From the NCBI RefSeq assembly GCF_011302915.1, contig NZ_CP049872.1, positions 1,674,001 to 1,738,000 on the forward strand: a stretch of 64,000 nucleotides of DNA, read 5' to 3'. The notes under the pieces were generated by a model. That model was not told the origin of the DNA, did not search any database, and saw only the letters and a list, made by a program, of their open reading frames with translations. The stretch's first letter is position 1, and the number at the start of each line of letters is the position of its first letter. Shown here in pieces: positions 10,738 through 22,598 of the stretch. The position numbers were made by a program, and so were the translations under genes. This stretch comes from Thermomonas sp. HDW16 (lineage in GTDB: Bacteria; Pseudomonadota; Gammaproteobacteria; Xanthomonadales; Xanthomonadaceae).

Positions 10738-12415
10738 CATCGCCACCGCGGTAATCGTCCGGGGCGAGGCGATAGGCGATGCGCACCCGCGACGGCGGCG
10801 CATTGCCCTCCCAGCCACCGAAGTGGATGGCGTTCAGCCGCTTCGATCCCGCGCCAAGTTCCAGTTTCAGATGGCGCTCGCCGACGATGCGCCAGCCCAG
10901 CACCACGAATTCGCCGTCGAACAACGGTTCGGGATACGCCTGTCCCCAATGGCCGCCATCGCGCAGGGCGATGGCGGTATCGATGGCGAACTCATGCGCA
11001 TCGAGTTCGCCATCGCTCCACAGCTCGGCCTGCAGCAAGGCGGGGTCGAGCATCGCCGCCGCCGCGACACGTACCGCGGTTTCGAATGCCGGCAGGTTTG
11101 CTCGATCCAATGTGAGGCCAGCGGCCATCGCGTGTCCGCCGAAGCGCACGATCAGCCCCGGATGCGTCGTATCCACTGCCGCCAGCAGGTCGCGGATATG
11201 CAGGCCGGCGATCGAGCGCGCCGAGCCGCGCAGTTCATCGCTGCCCGGCTGCGCGGGGGCGAACACGAACGCCGGGCGATGCGCGCGTTGCGCAAGCCTT
11301 GATGCGACCAGCCCGATCACGCCCGCATGCCAAGCCTCGTCGTGCAGCACCAGCACCGGCGGCGCGGCGTCGAGCGTCGGCAACAGCCGCGCCAGCACCG
11401 CCTCGGCGTCGTCGGTGGTCTGTTGCTGCAACTCGCGGCGATCGCGATTGATTGCATCCAGCGTGCCGGCCAATTCGCGCGCGCGTACGGGGTTATCCTC
11501 GAGCAGGCATTCGATGCCCAACGCCATGTCCTCCAACCGCCCGGCCGCATTGATGCGCGGCCCGATGGCAAAGCCGATGTCGCTGGTTGTCAGCGTCGCT
11601 TCGCGGCGCGTGGCTACCTCGACCAGTGCACGCAAGCCCGCGCAGCCATGCCCTGCGCGCAAGCGCCGCAAGCCCGCGCCGGCCAGCGCGCGGTTGCAGG
11701 CATCCAGCGGCACCAGATCGGCGACCGTACCCACCGCGACCAGGTCGAGCAGGCTGGAAAGATCGGGCTCGCCTGCCGCGAAAGCACCTGCATCGCGCAG
11801 GTGCCGGCGCAAGGCCAGCAACAGGTAGAACATCACGCCCACGCCGGCCAAGGCGCGGCTTCCGAAGGCGTGGTTCGGCAGGTTCGGATTCACGATGGCA
11901 TCGGCGGCGGGCAAGGTTTCGCCGGGCAGGTGGTGGTCGGTAACCAGCACCTGCCAGCCACGCGCCTTCGCCGCGGCGATGCCGGCATGGCAAGCGATGC
12001 CGTGGTCCACCGTGACCAACAACTCCGGCTGCAATGTCGCGAGTTCGTCGATCAAGCCCGGCGTCAGGCCGTAGCCATGCACCGCGCGATTGGGCACCGC
12101 ATAGGCGACATCCGTCGCCCCGAGCATCCGCAACCCGCGCACGCCTACCGCGCAGGCGGTGGCGCCATCGCAATCGAAGTCGGCGACGACCACGATGCGG
12201 CGTTGCCGCGCGATCGCCTCCTGCAACAGCGCGACGCCCGCTTCGATGCCGGGCATCTCATCCGGCGCCGGCAGGTCGGCCAGTCGCGGCATCGCCTGCG
12301 CCGGATTGCCTGCGCCGCGGGCGGCATGCAGGCGTCGCAACAGTGGCGGGTACTCCGCCGGCCAGTCGCCGGCGGTGCCCGGCTCGCGACGGCGGATGCG
12401 CGGTGCCGCGTTCAC
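10682..12415 (-). CDS. recJ: Single-stranded-DNA-specific exonuclease RecJ
   Basis: 5'-3' ssDNA exonuclease of recombination and mismatch repair; 577 aa, the same length as the E. coli enzyme. DHH motifs are present (VVADFDCDGATACAVG, VTVDHG, VTDHHLPG) together with the C-terminal DHHA1 segment (RFGGHAMAAGLT). The start is the GTG at 12413-12415, which overlaps the rpfE stop as GTGA; the longer open frame upstream is the shadow of rpfE. It is translationally coupled to rpfE and greA. Confidence 0.95.
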   Translation of the reverse strand: MNAAPRIRRREPGTAGDWPAEYPPLLRRLHAARGAGNPAQAMPRLADLPAPDEMPGIEAGVALLQEAIARQRRIVVVADFDCDGATACAVGVRGLRMLGATDVAYAVPNRAVHGYGLTPGLIDELATLQPELLVTVDHGIACHAGIAAAKARGWQVLVTDHHLPGETLPAADAIVNPNLPNHAFGSRALAGVGVMFYLLLALRRHLRDAGAFAAGEPDLSSLLDLVAVGTVADLVPLDACNRALAGAGLRRLRAGHGCAGLRALVEVATRREATLTTSDIGFAIGPRINAAGRLEDMALGIECLLEDNPVRARELAGTLDAINRDRRELQQQTTDDAEAVLARLLPTLDAAPPVLVLHDEAWHAGVIGLVASRLAQRAHRPAFVFAPAQPGSDELRGSARSIAGLHIRDLLAAVDTTHPGLIVRFGGHAMAAGLTLDRANLPAFETAVRVAAAAMLDPALLQAELWSDGELDAHEFAIDTAIALRDGGHWGQAYPEPLFDGEFVVLGWRIVGERHLKLELGAGSKRLNAIHFGGWEGNAPPSRVRIAYRLAPDDYRGGDAIQLVVVHREAATDSTPA

Positions 12416-13344
12416 GACTGGAAGGCCTGCGGCTTGCGCCAGAAGCGCCAGCGCTGGTTCGCGCGCAAGGTGAACACCTGCCCATCGGCGAAATCGAGCA
12501 CGACGTCGCGCCGCGCTGCCGAGCTCGCGGCAGGCGACAGCCAGCGCTCGACCGTCGCGCGCGCATCGCGTGCGTCGCGCAAGTCGACCAGTGCATCGTC
12601 GATTTCGGTGTTCGTGCAGGCAGCGAGCGGCATGGCATCGAGCTTGCCGATGCGGGCGATGCCGTGCAGCAGGACATCGTCCGAATACAAGGTCGGGCGA
12701 TCGCTGGCGATGCTGTCGGGCAACAGCCCGCCGCCCCAGAACCACAGCGAATTGATCGGCGGCTTGCCGGCCGCGATGCGCTCGGCATTGCGCGGATGGT
12801 TGTGCAGCGTCACCTGCGCCTCGCTGGACAACACGCGCCAGCGTCGTGCTTCCGGGGCGTCGGGGATGTGTTCGAACACATCGTCGCCCAACGCATCGTC
12901 CGGCGAAGTGAACGCCGGCAGCTTCGCCTCGCGCGGCAAACGCAGGTACCAGCGCGAGGGCGTCGGCGCGTCGAGGATGAAGCCGGCGTCGCCGAACAAC
13001 GAGCGCAGCGCGGGCAGGAAGGCATCGACGTCGGCCTGTTCGATGCCCAGCGCGTCGCCGATGCCGAGCAGGCGCGCACCATTGATGTCGGGACGGATAT
13101 ACGCCGGATCCGCGCGCAGCCAGGCATTCAGGCGCGCATCGCCCTCATCGGTATCCACGACACGCGTCAGCGCCGCATCGCTCCAGCGGTTCGGCAACAG
13201 ACGGAAGTGGCGCGACAACTGCGCCTGCCTGCCCGCGTCATGCGCGGCGCGATCCGCCTTGCCCAGCGCCTTCGCCAAGTCCGCCGGCAATGGGAGGCCG
13301 GCGGACTTCGCGGTGGAGGGCAACAGCAGCGTCAGCCGCGCCAC
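12412..13344 (-). CDS. rpfE: RpfE-family protein
   Basis: 310-aa protein of the family named after Xanthomonas RpfE, a conserved protein of the rpf cluster with no established reaction; homologues are sometimes labelled phosphoglycerate mutase-like. Visible conserved blocks are an N-terminal LTLLLPST segment, a middle HNHPRN motif and PPINSLWFWGGG in the second half. No signal peptide or membrane segment is seen. It lies between greA (3 nt) and recJ (4-nt overlap). Assignment rests on family motif and synteny. Confidence 0.8.
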   Translation of the reverse strand: MARLTLLLPSTAKSAGLPLPADLAKALGKADRAAHDAGRQAQLSRHFRLLPNRWSDAALTRVVDTDEGDARLNAWLRADPAYIRPDINGARLLGIGDALGIEQADVDAFLPALRSLFGDAGFILDAPTPSRWYLRLPREAKLPAFTSPDDALGDDVFEHIPDAPEARRWRVLSSEAQVTLHNHPRNAERIAAGKPPINSLWFWGGGLLPDSIASDRPTLYSDDVLLHGIARIGKLDAMPLAACTNTEIDDALVDLRDARDARATVERWLSPAASSAARRDVVLDFADGQVFTLRANQRWRFWRKPQAFQS

Positions 13345-13347
13345 GAC

Positions 13348-13823
13348 TCAGCCCAGGTACTTGACCGAGACGATCTCGTATTCGCGGGTGCCGGCCGGGG
13401 CATCGATGCTGATGCTGTCGCCCTCGTGCTTGCCGATCATCGCGCGCGCCACCGGCGAGGAAATCGCGATCAGGCCCTGCTTGATGTCGGCTTCGAGGTC
13501 GCCGACGATCTGGTAGGTACGCTCTTCATCGGTGTCGACGTCGGCCAGCTGCACGGTGGCGCCGAACACGATGCGGTCGCCGGCGGTGAGGGTGGCGATA
13601 TCGATCACCTGCGCATGCGACAGCTCGCCCTCGAGGTGCTTGATGCGGCCCTCGATGAAGCCCTGCTGTTCGCGCGCGGCGTGGTATTCGGCGTTTTCCT
13701 TGAGGTCGCCGTGCGCACGCGCTTCGGCGATCGCGGCGATCACCGCCGGGCGCTTCACCGACTTCAGTTCCTCGAGTTCCGCGCGCAGGCGCAGCGCGCC
13801 CTTGGCGGTGATGGGGGCACGGC

Positions 13824-13827
<4 letters not shown>
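13348..13827 (-). CDS. greA: Transcription elongation factor GreA
   Basis: 159 aa, normal length. It has an N-terminal coiled-coil hairpin (about 1-75) with the acidic tip [14 protein letters not shown] that reaches into the RNA polymerase secondary channel, and a C-terminal FKBP-like domain ([15 protein letters not shown]). It stimulates cleavage of backtracked transcripts. Its ATG overlaps the carB stop by 4 nt (ATGA), placing it at the end of a carB-greA-rpfE-recJ run. Confidence 0.97.
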
Positions 13828-17055
<3,228 letters not shown>

Positions 17056-17063
<8 letters not shown>

Positions 17064-18201
17064 TGTTGTGCTTCTCCATGAGCGCAATGAACTTGTCGAA
17101 CAGCGGTGCCACGTCGTGCGGGCCGGGCGAGGCTTCCGGATGGCCCTGGAAGCTGAAGGCCGGCGCATCGGTCAGTTCGATGCCCTGGTTGCTGCCGTCG
17201 AACAGCGAGCGATGCGTCACGCGGGCATTTGCCGGCAGCGTGGCTTCGTCGATGCAGAAGCCGTGGTTCTGCGAGGTGATCATGACTCGGCCGGAATCGA
17301 TGTCGATCACCGGATGGTTCGCGCCATGGTGGCCGTGCGGCATCTTCATGGTCTGCGCGCCGACCGCGAGGCCGAGCAGCTGGTGGCCGAGGCAGATGCC
17401 GTAGGTCGGGATCTTCGTGGCCACGAATTCGCGGATCGCGGCGATCGCGTAATCGCAGGGCGCCGGATCGCCGGGGCCATTGGACAGGAACACGCCATCC
17501 GGCTGCATCGCCAGCACGTCGGCCGCAGGAGTTTGCGCCGGCACCACGTGCACGTCGCAGCCGCGTTCGGCCAGCATGCGCAGGATGTTGGCCTTGGCAC
17601 CAAAGTCGTAGGCGACGACCTTGAACTTCGGTTCGGCACGGACGAATTCGTTGCGGTCGAGATCGAGCTGACCTTCCTGCCACTGGTAGGCAGATGTGGT
17701 GCTGACGACCTTGGCCAGGTCCATGCCCTTCAGGCCGGGGAATTTGCGCGCGGCTTCGATCGCCTTGTCGGCATCCAGCACCTCGTTCGGTGCGGAACCA
17801 GCCAGCAAGGCGCCGTTCTGCGCGCCCTTGTCTCGCAGGATGCGGGTGAGCTTGCGGGTATCGATATCGGCGATGGCGACGATGCCGCGCTGCTGCAGCC
17901 ACTCCGGCAGCGCCATCTGGCTGCGCCAGTTGCTGGGCCGGCGTGGCACGTCGCGCACGATCAGGCCGGCGGCCCAGGCCTGCGCGGCTTCATCGTCCCG
18001 GTCGGTGCAGCCGGTGTTGCCGATATGCGGATAAGTCAGCGTGACCAACTGCCGTGCGTACGACGGGTCGGTGAGGATTTCCTGGTAGCCGGTCATGGCG
18101 GTGTTGAACACCACCTCACCTACGGAGAGGCCGGCTGCGCCCACGGAAATGCCCTCGAAGACAGTACCGTCTTCAAGCGCGAGGATGGCGGGTATGTTCA
18201 A
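17056..18201 (-). CDS. carA: Carbamoyl-phosphate synthase small (glutaminase) subunit
   Basis: 381 aa. The C-terminal class I glutamine amidotransferase domain has the nucleophile in [15 protein letters not shown] and the His-Glu pair in [14 protein letters not shown] favour the TTG at 18201 (protein begins [14 protein letters not shown]), with CAGGG upstream at good spacing and the family's usual N-terminus and length. An in-frame ATG at 18243 would add 14 residues lacking family similarity. Confidence 0.95.
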
Positions 18202-18241
18202 GTGCGTCGCCCTGCAGAAAGTTGCACAAAAGACAGGTTGC

Positions 18242-18261
18242 AAAAAAGCGCCGAAGCGGCG
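18242..18261 (-). terminator. Possible attenuator hairpin in the carA leader
   Basis: On the minus strand, about 40 nt before the carA start, CGCCG-CTT-CGGCG forms a 5-bp GC hairpin followed by C and T6. It would act as an intrinsic terminator inside the leader. Confidence 0.4.
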
Positions 18262-18298
18262 GGGCCGGTCCGGAACTGGGGTGTGTAGGCGAGCGAGA

Positions 18299-18304
18299 AT
18301 TGTA
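18299..18304 (-). promoter_or_regulatory. Candidate -10 hexamer for carAB
   Basis: TACAAT on the minus strand, about 98 nt upstream of the carA TTG start. It is the only good -10-like hexamer in the 129-nt gap, and no convincing -35 is visible. It would give a leader that includes the hairpin at 18242-18261. Confidence 0.4.
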
Positions 18305-18330
18305 CGGATTTGCGCCGGCTGGCGCCAGTC

Positions 18331-19059
18331 TCAGAGCAGGTCTGCGACCCGGTAACGGCCCGGTGGGCGACTGGTGATGGTGCGGGCGACGTGCAACGCG
18401 CCGCGGGCGAAGATGTCGCGGTTGGTGGCGCGATGGATCAGTTCGAGGCGCTCACCGGTGGTCGCGAACTGCACCATGTGCTCGCCGACGATGTCGCCGG
18501 CGCGGATCGAGGCGTAATGCGGGCTTGCGCCGCCCTCGCCCGCTGCCATGCCCAAGGTCAATGCGGTGCCGGAGGGGGCGTCCAACTTGCGGGTGTGGTG
18601 CGCCTCGACGATGTCGCAATCCCAGCCCGGCAAGGCGCGCGCGGCGCGCTCGACCAGGTCGTGCAGCACTGCCACGCCGAGGCTGAAATTGCTGGCCCAG
18701 ATCAGCGGAATCTTGGTGGCAGCTGCTTCCAGTGAGGCGAGTTGCGCGTCCGACAGTCCGGTGGTGCCTGAAACCAGCGGCTTGCCGCGGGCCATGCACA
18801 GGCCAAGGATCGCGTCGAAGCCTCCCGGCAGGCTGAAATCGATGGCGACATCGAATTCCGGCACACCCGCGAGTTCGGACGAAGCAAATTGCGGGATGCC
18901 GTCGATCACCCGTGGCCCGACCGTGCGGGACACGGCGGCGACCACGCTGCGACCGGAGTTTTCATCGCACAGTCGTTGCAAGGCCTGGCCCATGCGGCCG
19001 TTGGCACCGTGGATCAGCAGTCGGGGGGTGTTTCGCTCATGGTCGCAGGCTAGCCGCAC
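18331..19059 (-). CDS. dapB: 4-hydroxy-tetrahydrodipicolinate reductase (start in doubt)
   Basis: DapB of lysine/diaminopimelate synthesis. It shows the Rossmann LLIHGANGRMGQAL, VAIDFSLPGG, SGTTG, the catalytic EAHHTRKLDAPSGTAL block and a C-terminal FARGALHVAR. The intact frame opens only at a GTG (19059), 242 aa. The natural start looks like the ATG at 19040 (a TAGCCT hexamer lies 6 nt upstream), but it is out of frame by one base. A seventh base in the six-C run just inside the gene would give MSETPPRLLIHG and restore the frame. A homopolymer indel is therefore likely. Confidence 0.9.
   Translation of the reverse strand: MRLACDHERNTPRLLIHGANGRMGQALQRLCDENSGRSVVAAVSRTVGPRVIDGIPQFASSELAGVPEFDVAIDFSLPGGFDAILGLCMARGKPLVSGTTGLSDAQLASLEAAATKIPLIWASNFSLGVAVLHDLVERAARALPGWDCDIVEAHHTRKLDAPSGTALTLGMAAGEGGASPHYASIRAGDIVGEHMVQFATTGERLELIHRATNRDIFARGALHVARTITSRPPGRYRVADLL
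19047..19052 (-). promoter_or_regulatory. -10-like hexamer before dapB ATG
   Basis: TAGCCT-N6-ATG on the minus strand, the same geometry as other leaderless-type starts in this window. It supports 19040 as the true dapB start even though that ATG is frameshifted in this sequence. Confidence 0.4.
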
Positions 19060-19102
19060 GTGTCTGTGTCGACAAGCAGCACGTGTAAGACGTGGCGGCG
19101 CC

Positions 19103-21277
19103 TCAGCCTTGGTTCGCGGCTTGCTGAAGGCGCCCGGCAACCTGGTACATCGCATCCTCGAACGGCGTTTCGCCGTCGCGCAGCGAAACCTTGCCCAGTT
19201 TGGCCATTGCCGCCAGCTCCTCCGCGGAGGCCACCAGCACACGGATGCCACGGCGATTGACCAGCAACAGGCGCCCGGAGATCGGGCTGACCCAGGAGAC
19301 TTTCGCGGGCTCGATCCTGTCGGCCGACGTCGCCAGCTGGATCCAGCTGCCGACCTGCAATTTGCGCATCCGCTCCAGCCCTGAAGGATCGAAATCCAGC
19401 CTGTCCGTGCCTGCTACCACTTCAAGCAGCGGTTCCGGCTCGGTCGATGCGACTGGCTCGGGGGCGACCTGCTGTTCGGGCAGATGCGTCGTGTTGTCTG
19501 CCGCGCGTTCACCGCCCGCCATGCGCACCAACGCGTCCTGCAAGGAATCGATAGCGGCGTCGGCGGCTCCACCGAGGCAGCCAGAGCTCGACAGGATTGC
19601 CTCGAATCCCTTGCGTGGCAGCGCGGGAATTTCCGCAGCCGGAGTACGCAGTTCCGCATGATCGAAGGCCAACAGCAGGTCATCGACTGCCTGCACGGCT
19701 TCCTCATAGCGTGGCGAACCGTGTCCGTCCCGCAGCATCACCTGGATTAGGTGGTGGGAAGCATAGCCTGAGAGGAATTCATTCATCACCGCTGGCAACT
19801 CGCGTTCGCCACGATGCTGGGCCAGTAGTGCATTGGTGGCACTGCGCGCGTGCTCCAGGCGCTCGCGCCCGCGCTGGGCTTCCGCCGCGCGCTTCTCCGC
19901 CAGTTCGAAGCGTTTGCGGTGTTGCGCCATGTAGGAACGCAACTCCTGCTCCAGGGTTTCGAAGATGGCGACGTCTTCGTTGAACTCGCTCACCAGTCGA
20001 TCGATGGTGCTATCCACATGCCCCAGCAGTTCCCGTTCCTGCGGCGCCTCGCCATGGTTGCCTTCACAGGCTTCAGCAACGGTATTGAGCAGCTTGCGCG
20101 CCGGATGCTCCTTGAACAGGAACATGCGTCGATCCTGTACCGCCACTTTGACGTAGGGCACCAGCATGCGGCCGATCTTGCGACGTATGTCGGCATCGTA
20201 TTGCGGGCCATCGAGCAACACGTCGAACAGCAACGCAACCAGATCCACCGCATCCTCGTCGAGGCCATCCAGATGCAGGTTGTCGCTTTTGACCCCAAGC
20301 TTGCGGGCACCGCCCAGTACCTCGCTGCGCAGTTGTTCAGCCAGCGATTGCCGGGAATCGCGTTTGGTCGGTTCGAATTGCGTGGGCATGTCGCGCTGCA
20401 TCAGCGACAGGATCGACATCAGTTCGTTGGAACTCAGGGTTTGGGCTGGTCCGGTTCCGCCCTGATTCCCGAGAATGGCCCCCTGGCTGGAGCGCCACCC
20501 CTGCAGGAGGCCCAGAAGATTTGCGAATACTGCCTGGTCGGCCGGTGACGGCGGCTGCGACATCGTTTGTGCGGCGCCATCGTCACCTTGTTCGACATGC
20601 GCAGGCGGCTTCGGTGCTTCTGCCCTGGCTGTGGCGCGTAGTTGGGGCAGCACCCCCGCGGATACCAGCAGAGTATTGCTGCGCTCATAGCTCTGGCTCA
20701 GCGCCGTCGCCAGTTCGCGTTCAAAAAACTTGAACACGACGATGCGCACGCCAGCGTCGAGTTCGACACCTTCCAGCGACCGGCGCAGCAGGCTCGCGAT
20801 ATAGACCGGATTCAACGGATTGTCGAGGCCATCCAGCGATTCGCGGCCAGTCAGGTATGCCAGTCGCTTGCCGAGCAATTCCAGCCCGGGTGCATGCATG
20901 CGGGTCAGGCTGTCGGCAAGCTGCTCATTCGCGAGTTGCTCCTCGAGGGCATCCTCGCTGATCAGGGCCAGCCTGTTGCCGGCGATATCCGATGCCGCAC
21001 TGCGTGGATCGCGCAAGGCCCGGAAACCAGCAATCAGTCCTTGCTCGAAACGCTGCCCGATCTGGCTGCGGGCACGGCGCAGGTCGCGCAGCGCATTCAG
21101 CCCGAAGTCGTCCTGGCCGGATTCGCTGCGCTGGAACAGATAATCGTCGACTCGCCCGAGTGTGGCATCCAGGGCCGGCTTCAACTTTTCGAGCGCAATT
21201 TTCTGCAAAGCATCAAGCAGCAACGTCGGGTCTTGCCAACGTTGACCAATGGGATCGATGGGGGAGTCGGATGACAT
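19103..21277 (-). CDS. DUF1631 family protein
   Basis: 724-aa largely helical soluble protein of the DUF1631 family, seen in Xanthomonadaceae and pseudomonads; function unknown. Recognisable parts are the N-terminal PTLLLDALQKIALEKLKPALD block, a central KLGVKSDNLHLDGLDEDAVDLVALLFDVLLDG block and a coiled-coil-prone stretch (FELAEKRAAEAQRGRERLEHAR). The C-terminal PilZ-like beta stretch (LQVGSWIQLA, SPISGRLLLVNRRGIRVLV) might bind cyclic di-GMP, but that is inference. It sits between dapB and dnaJ on the same strand. The start at 21277 was chosen over an ATG six codons earlier. Confidence 0.78.
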   Translation of the reverse strand: MSSDSPIDPIGQRWQDPTLLLDALQKIALEKLKPALDATLGRVDDYLFQRSESGQDDFGLNALRDLRRARSQIGQRFEQGLIAGFRALRDPRSAASDIAGNRLALISEDALEEQLANEQLADSLTRMHAPGLELLGKRLAYLTGRESLDGLDNPLNPVYIASLLRRSLEGVELDAGVRIVVFKFFERELATALSQSYERSNTLLVSAGVLPQLRATARAEAPKPPAHVEQGDDGAAQTMSQPPSPADQAVFANLLGLLQGWRSSQGAILGNQGGTGPAQTLSSNELMSILSLMQRDMPTQFEPTKRDSRQSLAEQLRSEVLGGARKLGVKSDNLHLDGLDEDAVDLVALLFDVLLDGPQYDADIRRKIGRMLVPYVKVAVQDRRMFLFKEHPARKLLNTVAEACEGNHGEAPQERELLGHVDSTIDRLVSEFNEDVAIFETLEQELRSYMAQHRKRFELAEKRAAEAQRGRERLEHARSATNALLAQHRGERELPAVMNEFLSGYASHHLIQVMLRDGHGSPRYEEAVQAVDDLLLAFDHAELRTPAAEIPALPRKGFEAILSSSGCLGGAADAAIDSLQDALVRMAGGERAADNTTHLPEQQVAPEPVASTEPEPLLEVVAGTDRLDFDPSGLERMRKLQVGSWIQLATSADRIEPAKVSWVSPISGRLLLVNRRGIRVLVASAEELAAMAKLGKVSLRDGETPFEDAMYQVAGRLQQAANQG

Positions 21278-21396
21278 CAAGGTGCCTGAACACAATTGAC
21301 CGCACCTTACACACTAGGTCACTTTCTGTCACAGGTTGTTGACATGCGTCATGTTTTGACGCGCAAAGGCGGGCTGCAAACGTATGCAAGCCAGCC

Positions 21397-22524
21397 CTAC
21401 GACACCATTCGATCCCAGAATCCCTTCACTCCGTCCAGGAAGGTCGCGGACTTCGGCGAATGCCGGCGCGCGTCTTCGCCGCCGAAGGTGGATTCGAACT
21501 GCTCCAGCAGCGTGCGCTGTTCGGCGGTCAGGTTGACCGGGGTTTCCACCTCGACCTTGCAATACAGGTCGCCCGGGTGGCGGCTGCGCACGGATTTCAC
21601 CCCGCGGTCGCGCAGGCGGAACACCTTCCCGCTCTGGGTTTCGGCGGGGATGCGCAGTTCGACCTCGCCGCCCAGGGTGGGCACGCGGACGGTGTCGCCG
21701 AGCGCCGCCTGCGAGATGCGGATCGGCACTTCGCAGTGCAGGTCGTCGCCGTCGCGGGCGAAGATCGCATGCGGGCGCACCCGCACTTCGACATACAGGT
21801 CGCCCGCTGGCGTGCCGGCCGGGCCGGCTTCGCCCTCGCCAGCCAAGCGGATGCGGTCGCCGTTGTCGACGCCGGCCGGAATCTTCACCGACAGGGTCTT
21901 GTCTTCTTCCACGCGGCCGGCGCCATCGCATTCCTGGCAGGGATTGGCGATGGTCTTGCCGCTGCCGCCGCAATGCGGGCATGCCGCCTGCATCGCGAAC
22001 GGACCGCGCTGCATGCGCACCTGGCCGCGTCCATGGCAGGTGCTGCAGGTGTCGATCTTGCCATCCGCAGAACCGCTGCCCTTGCAGGGCTCGCATTCCG
22101 CCAATGTCGGGATTTCGATGCGTTTCTCGATGCCAGCGACGGCGTCCTCGAGGTCGAGCTCCATCACGTAGCCGACATCCGCGCCACGGCGCGGGGCCTG
22201 GCGCCCGCCGCCGCCACCGAAGATGTTGCCGAAGATGTCGCCGAAGATGTCGCCCACGTCGTGGAAGCCGGGGCCGGCGTTGCCGCCGCCCATGCCGTGC
22301 TCGAACGCGGAATGGCCGTGCTGGTCGTACAAGCGGCGCTTGCCGCCGTCGCTCAGCACTTCATAGGCTTCTTTGCACTCCTTGAACGCGGCTTCAGCGG
22401 CCTTGTCGCCGGGGTTGCGGTCCGGGTGGTGCTTCATCGCCGCGCGGCGATAGGCCTTCTTCAGGTCTTCATCGGTGGCAGTGCGGGCCACGCCCAGCAC
22501 TTCGTAGTAGTCGCGCTTGCTCAT
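21397..22524 (-). CDS. dnaJ: Chaperone DnaJ
   Basis: 375-aa type I Hsp40 co-chaperone that stimulates DnaK ATPase and delivers substrates. It has the J-domain with HPD at 33-35, a G/F-rich linker (about 75-125, with GGGGGR), four CxxCxGxG zinc modules ([32 protein letters not shown]) and C-terminal substrate-binding domains. It is the last gene of hrcA-grpE-dnaK-dnaJ, separated from dnaK by 74 nt that contain a strong hairpin. Confidence 0.98.
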   Translation of the reverse strand: MSKRDYYEVLGVARTATDEDLKKAYRRAAMKHHPDRNPGDKAAEAAFKECKEAYEVLSDGGKRRLYDQHGHSAFEHGMGGGNAGPGFHDVGDIFGDIFGNIFGGGGGRQAPRRGADVGYVMELDLEDAVAGIEKRIEIPTLAECEPCKGSGSADGKIDTCSTCHGRGQVRMQRGPFAMQAACPHCGGSGKTIANPCQECDGAGRVEEDKTLSVKIPAGVDNGDRIRLAGEGEAGPAGTPAGDLYVEVRVRPHAIFARDGDDLHCEVPIRISQAALGDTVRVPTLGGEVELRIPAETQSGKVFRLRDRGVKSVRSRHPGDLYCKVEVETPVNLTAEQRTLLEQFESTFGGEDARRHSPKSATFLDGVKGFWDRMVS

Positions 22525-22545
22525 TCGTACTCAACATCCCTCATG

Positions 22546-22576
22546 GCAACGGGCAGACCACTGGCCTGCCCGTTGC
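22546..22576 (-). other. Intergenic hairpin between dnaK and dnaJ
   Basis: A perfect 11-bp inverted repeat (GCAACGGGCAG / CTGCCCGTTGC) with a 9-nt loop lies between the dnaK stop and dnaJ start. No T-run follows, so it is not a classical terminator. A role in mRNA processing, stability or attenuation between the two cistrons is possible. Confidence 0.75.
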
Positions 22577-22598
22577 GTTGACCGCATCGCTGCCGCGA

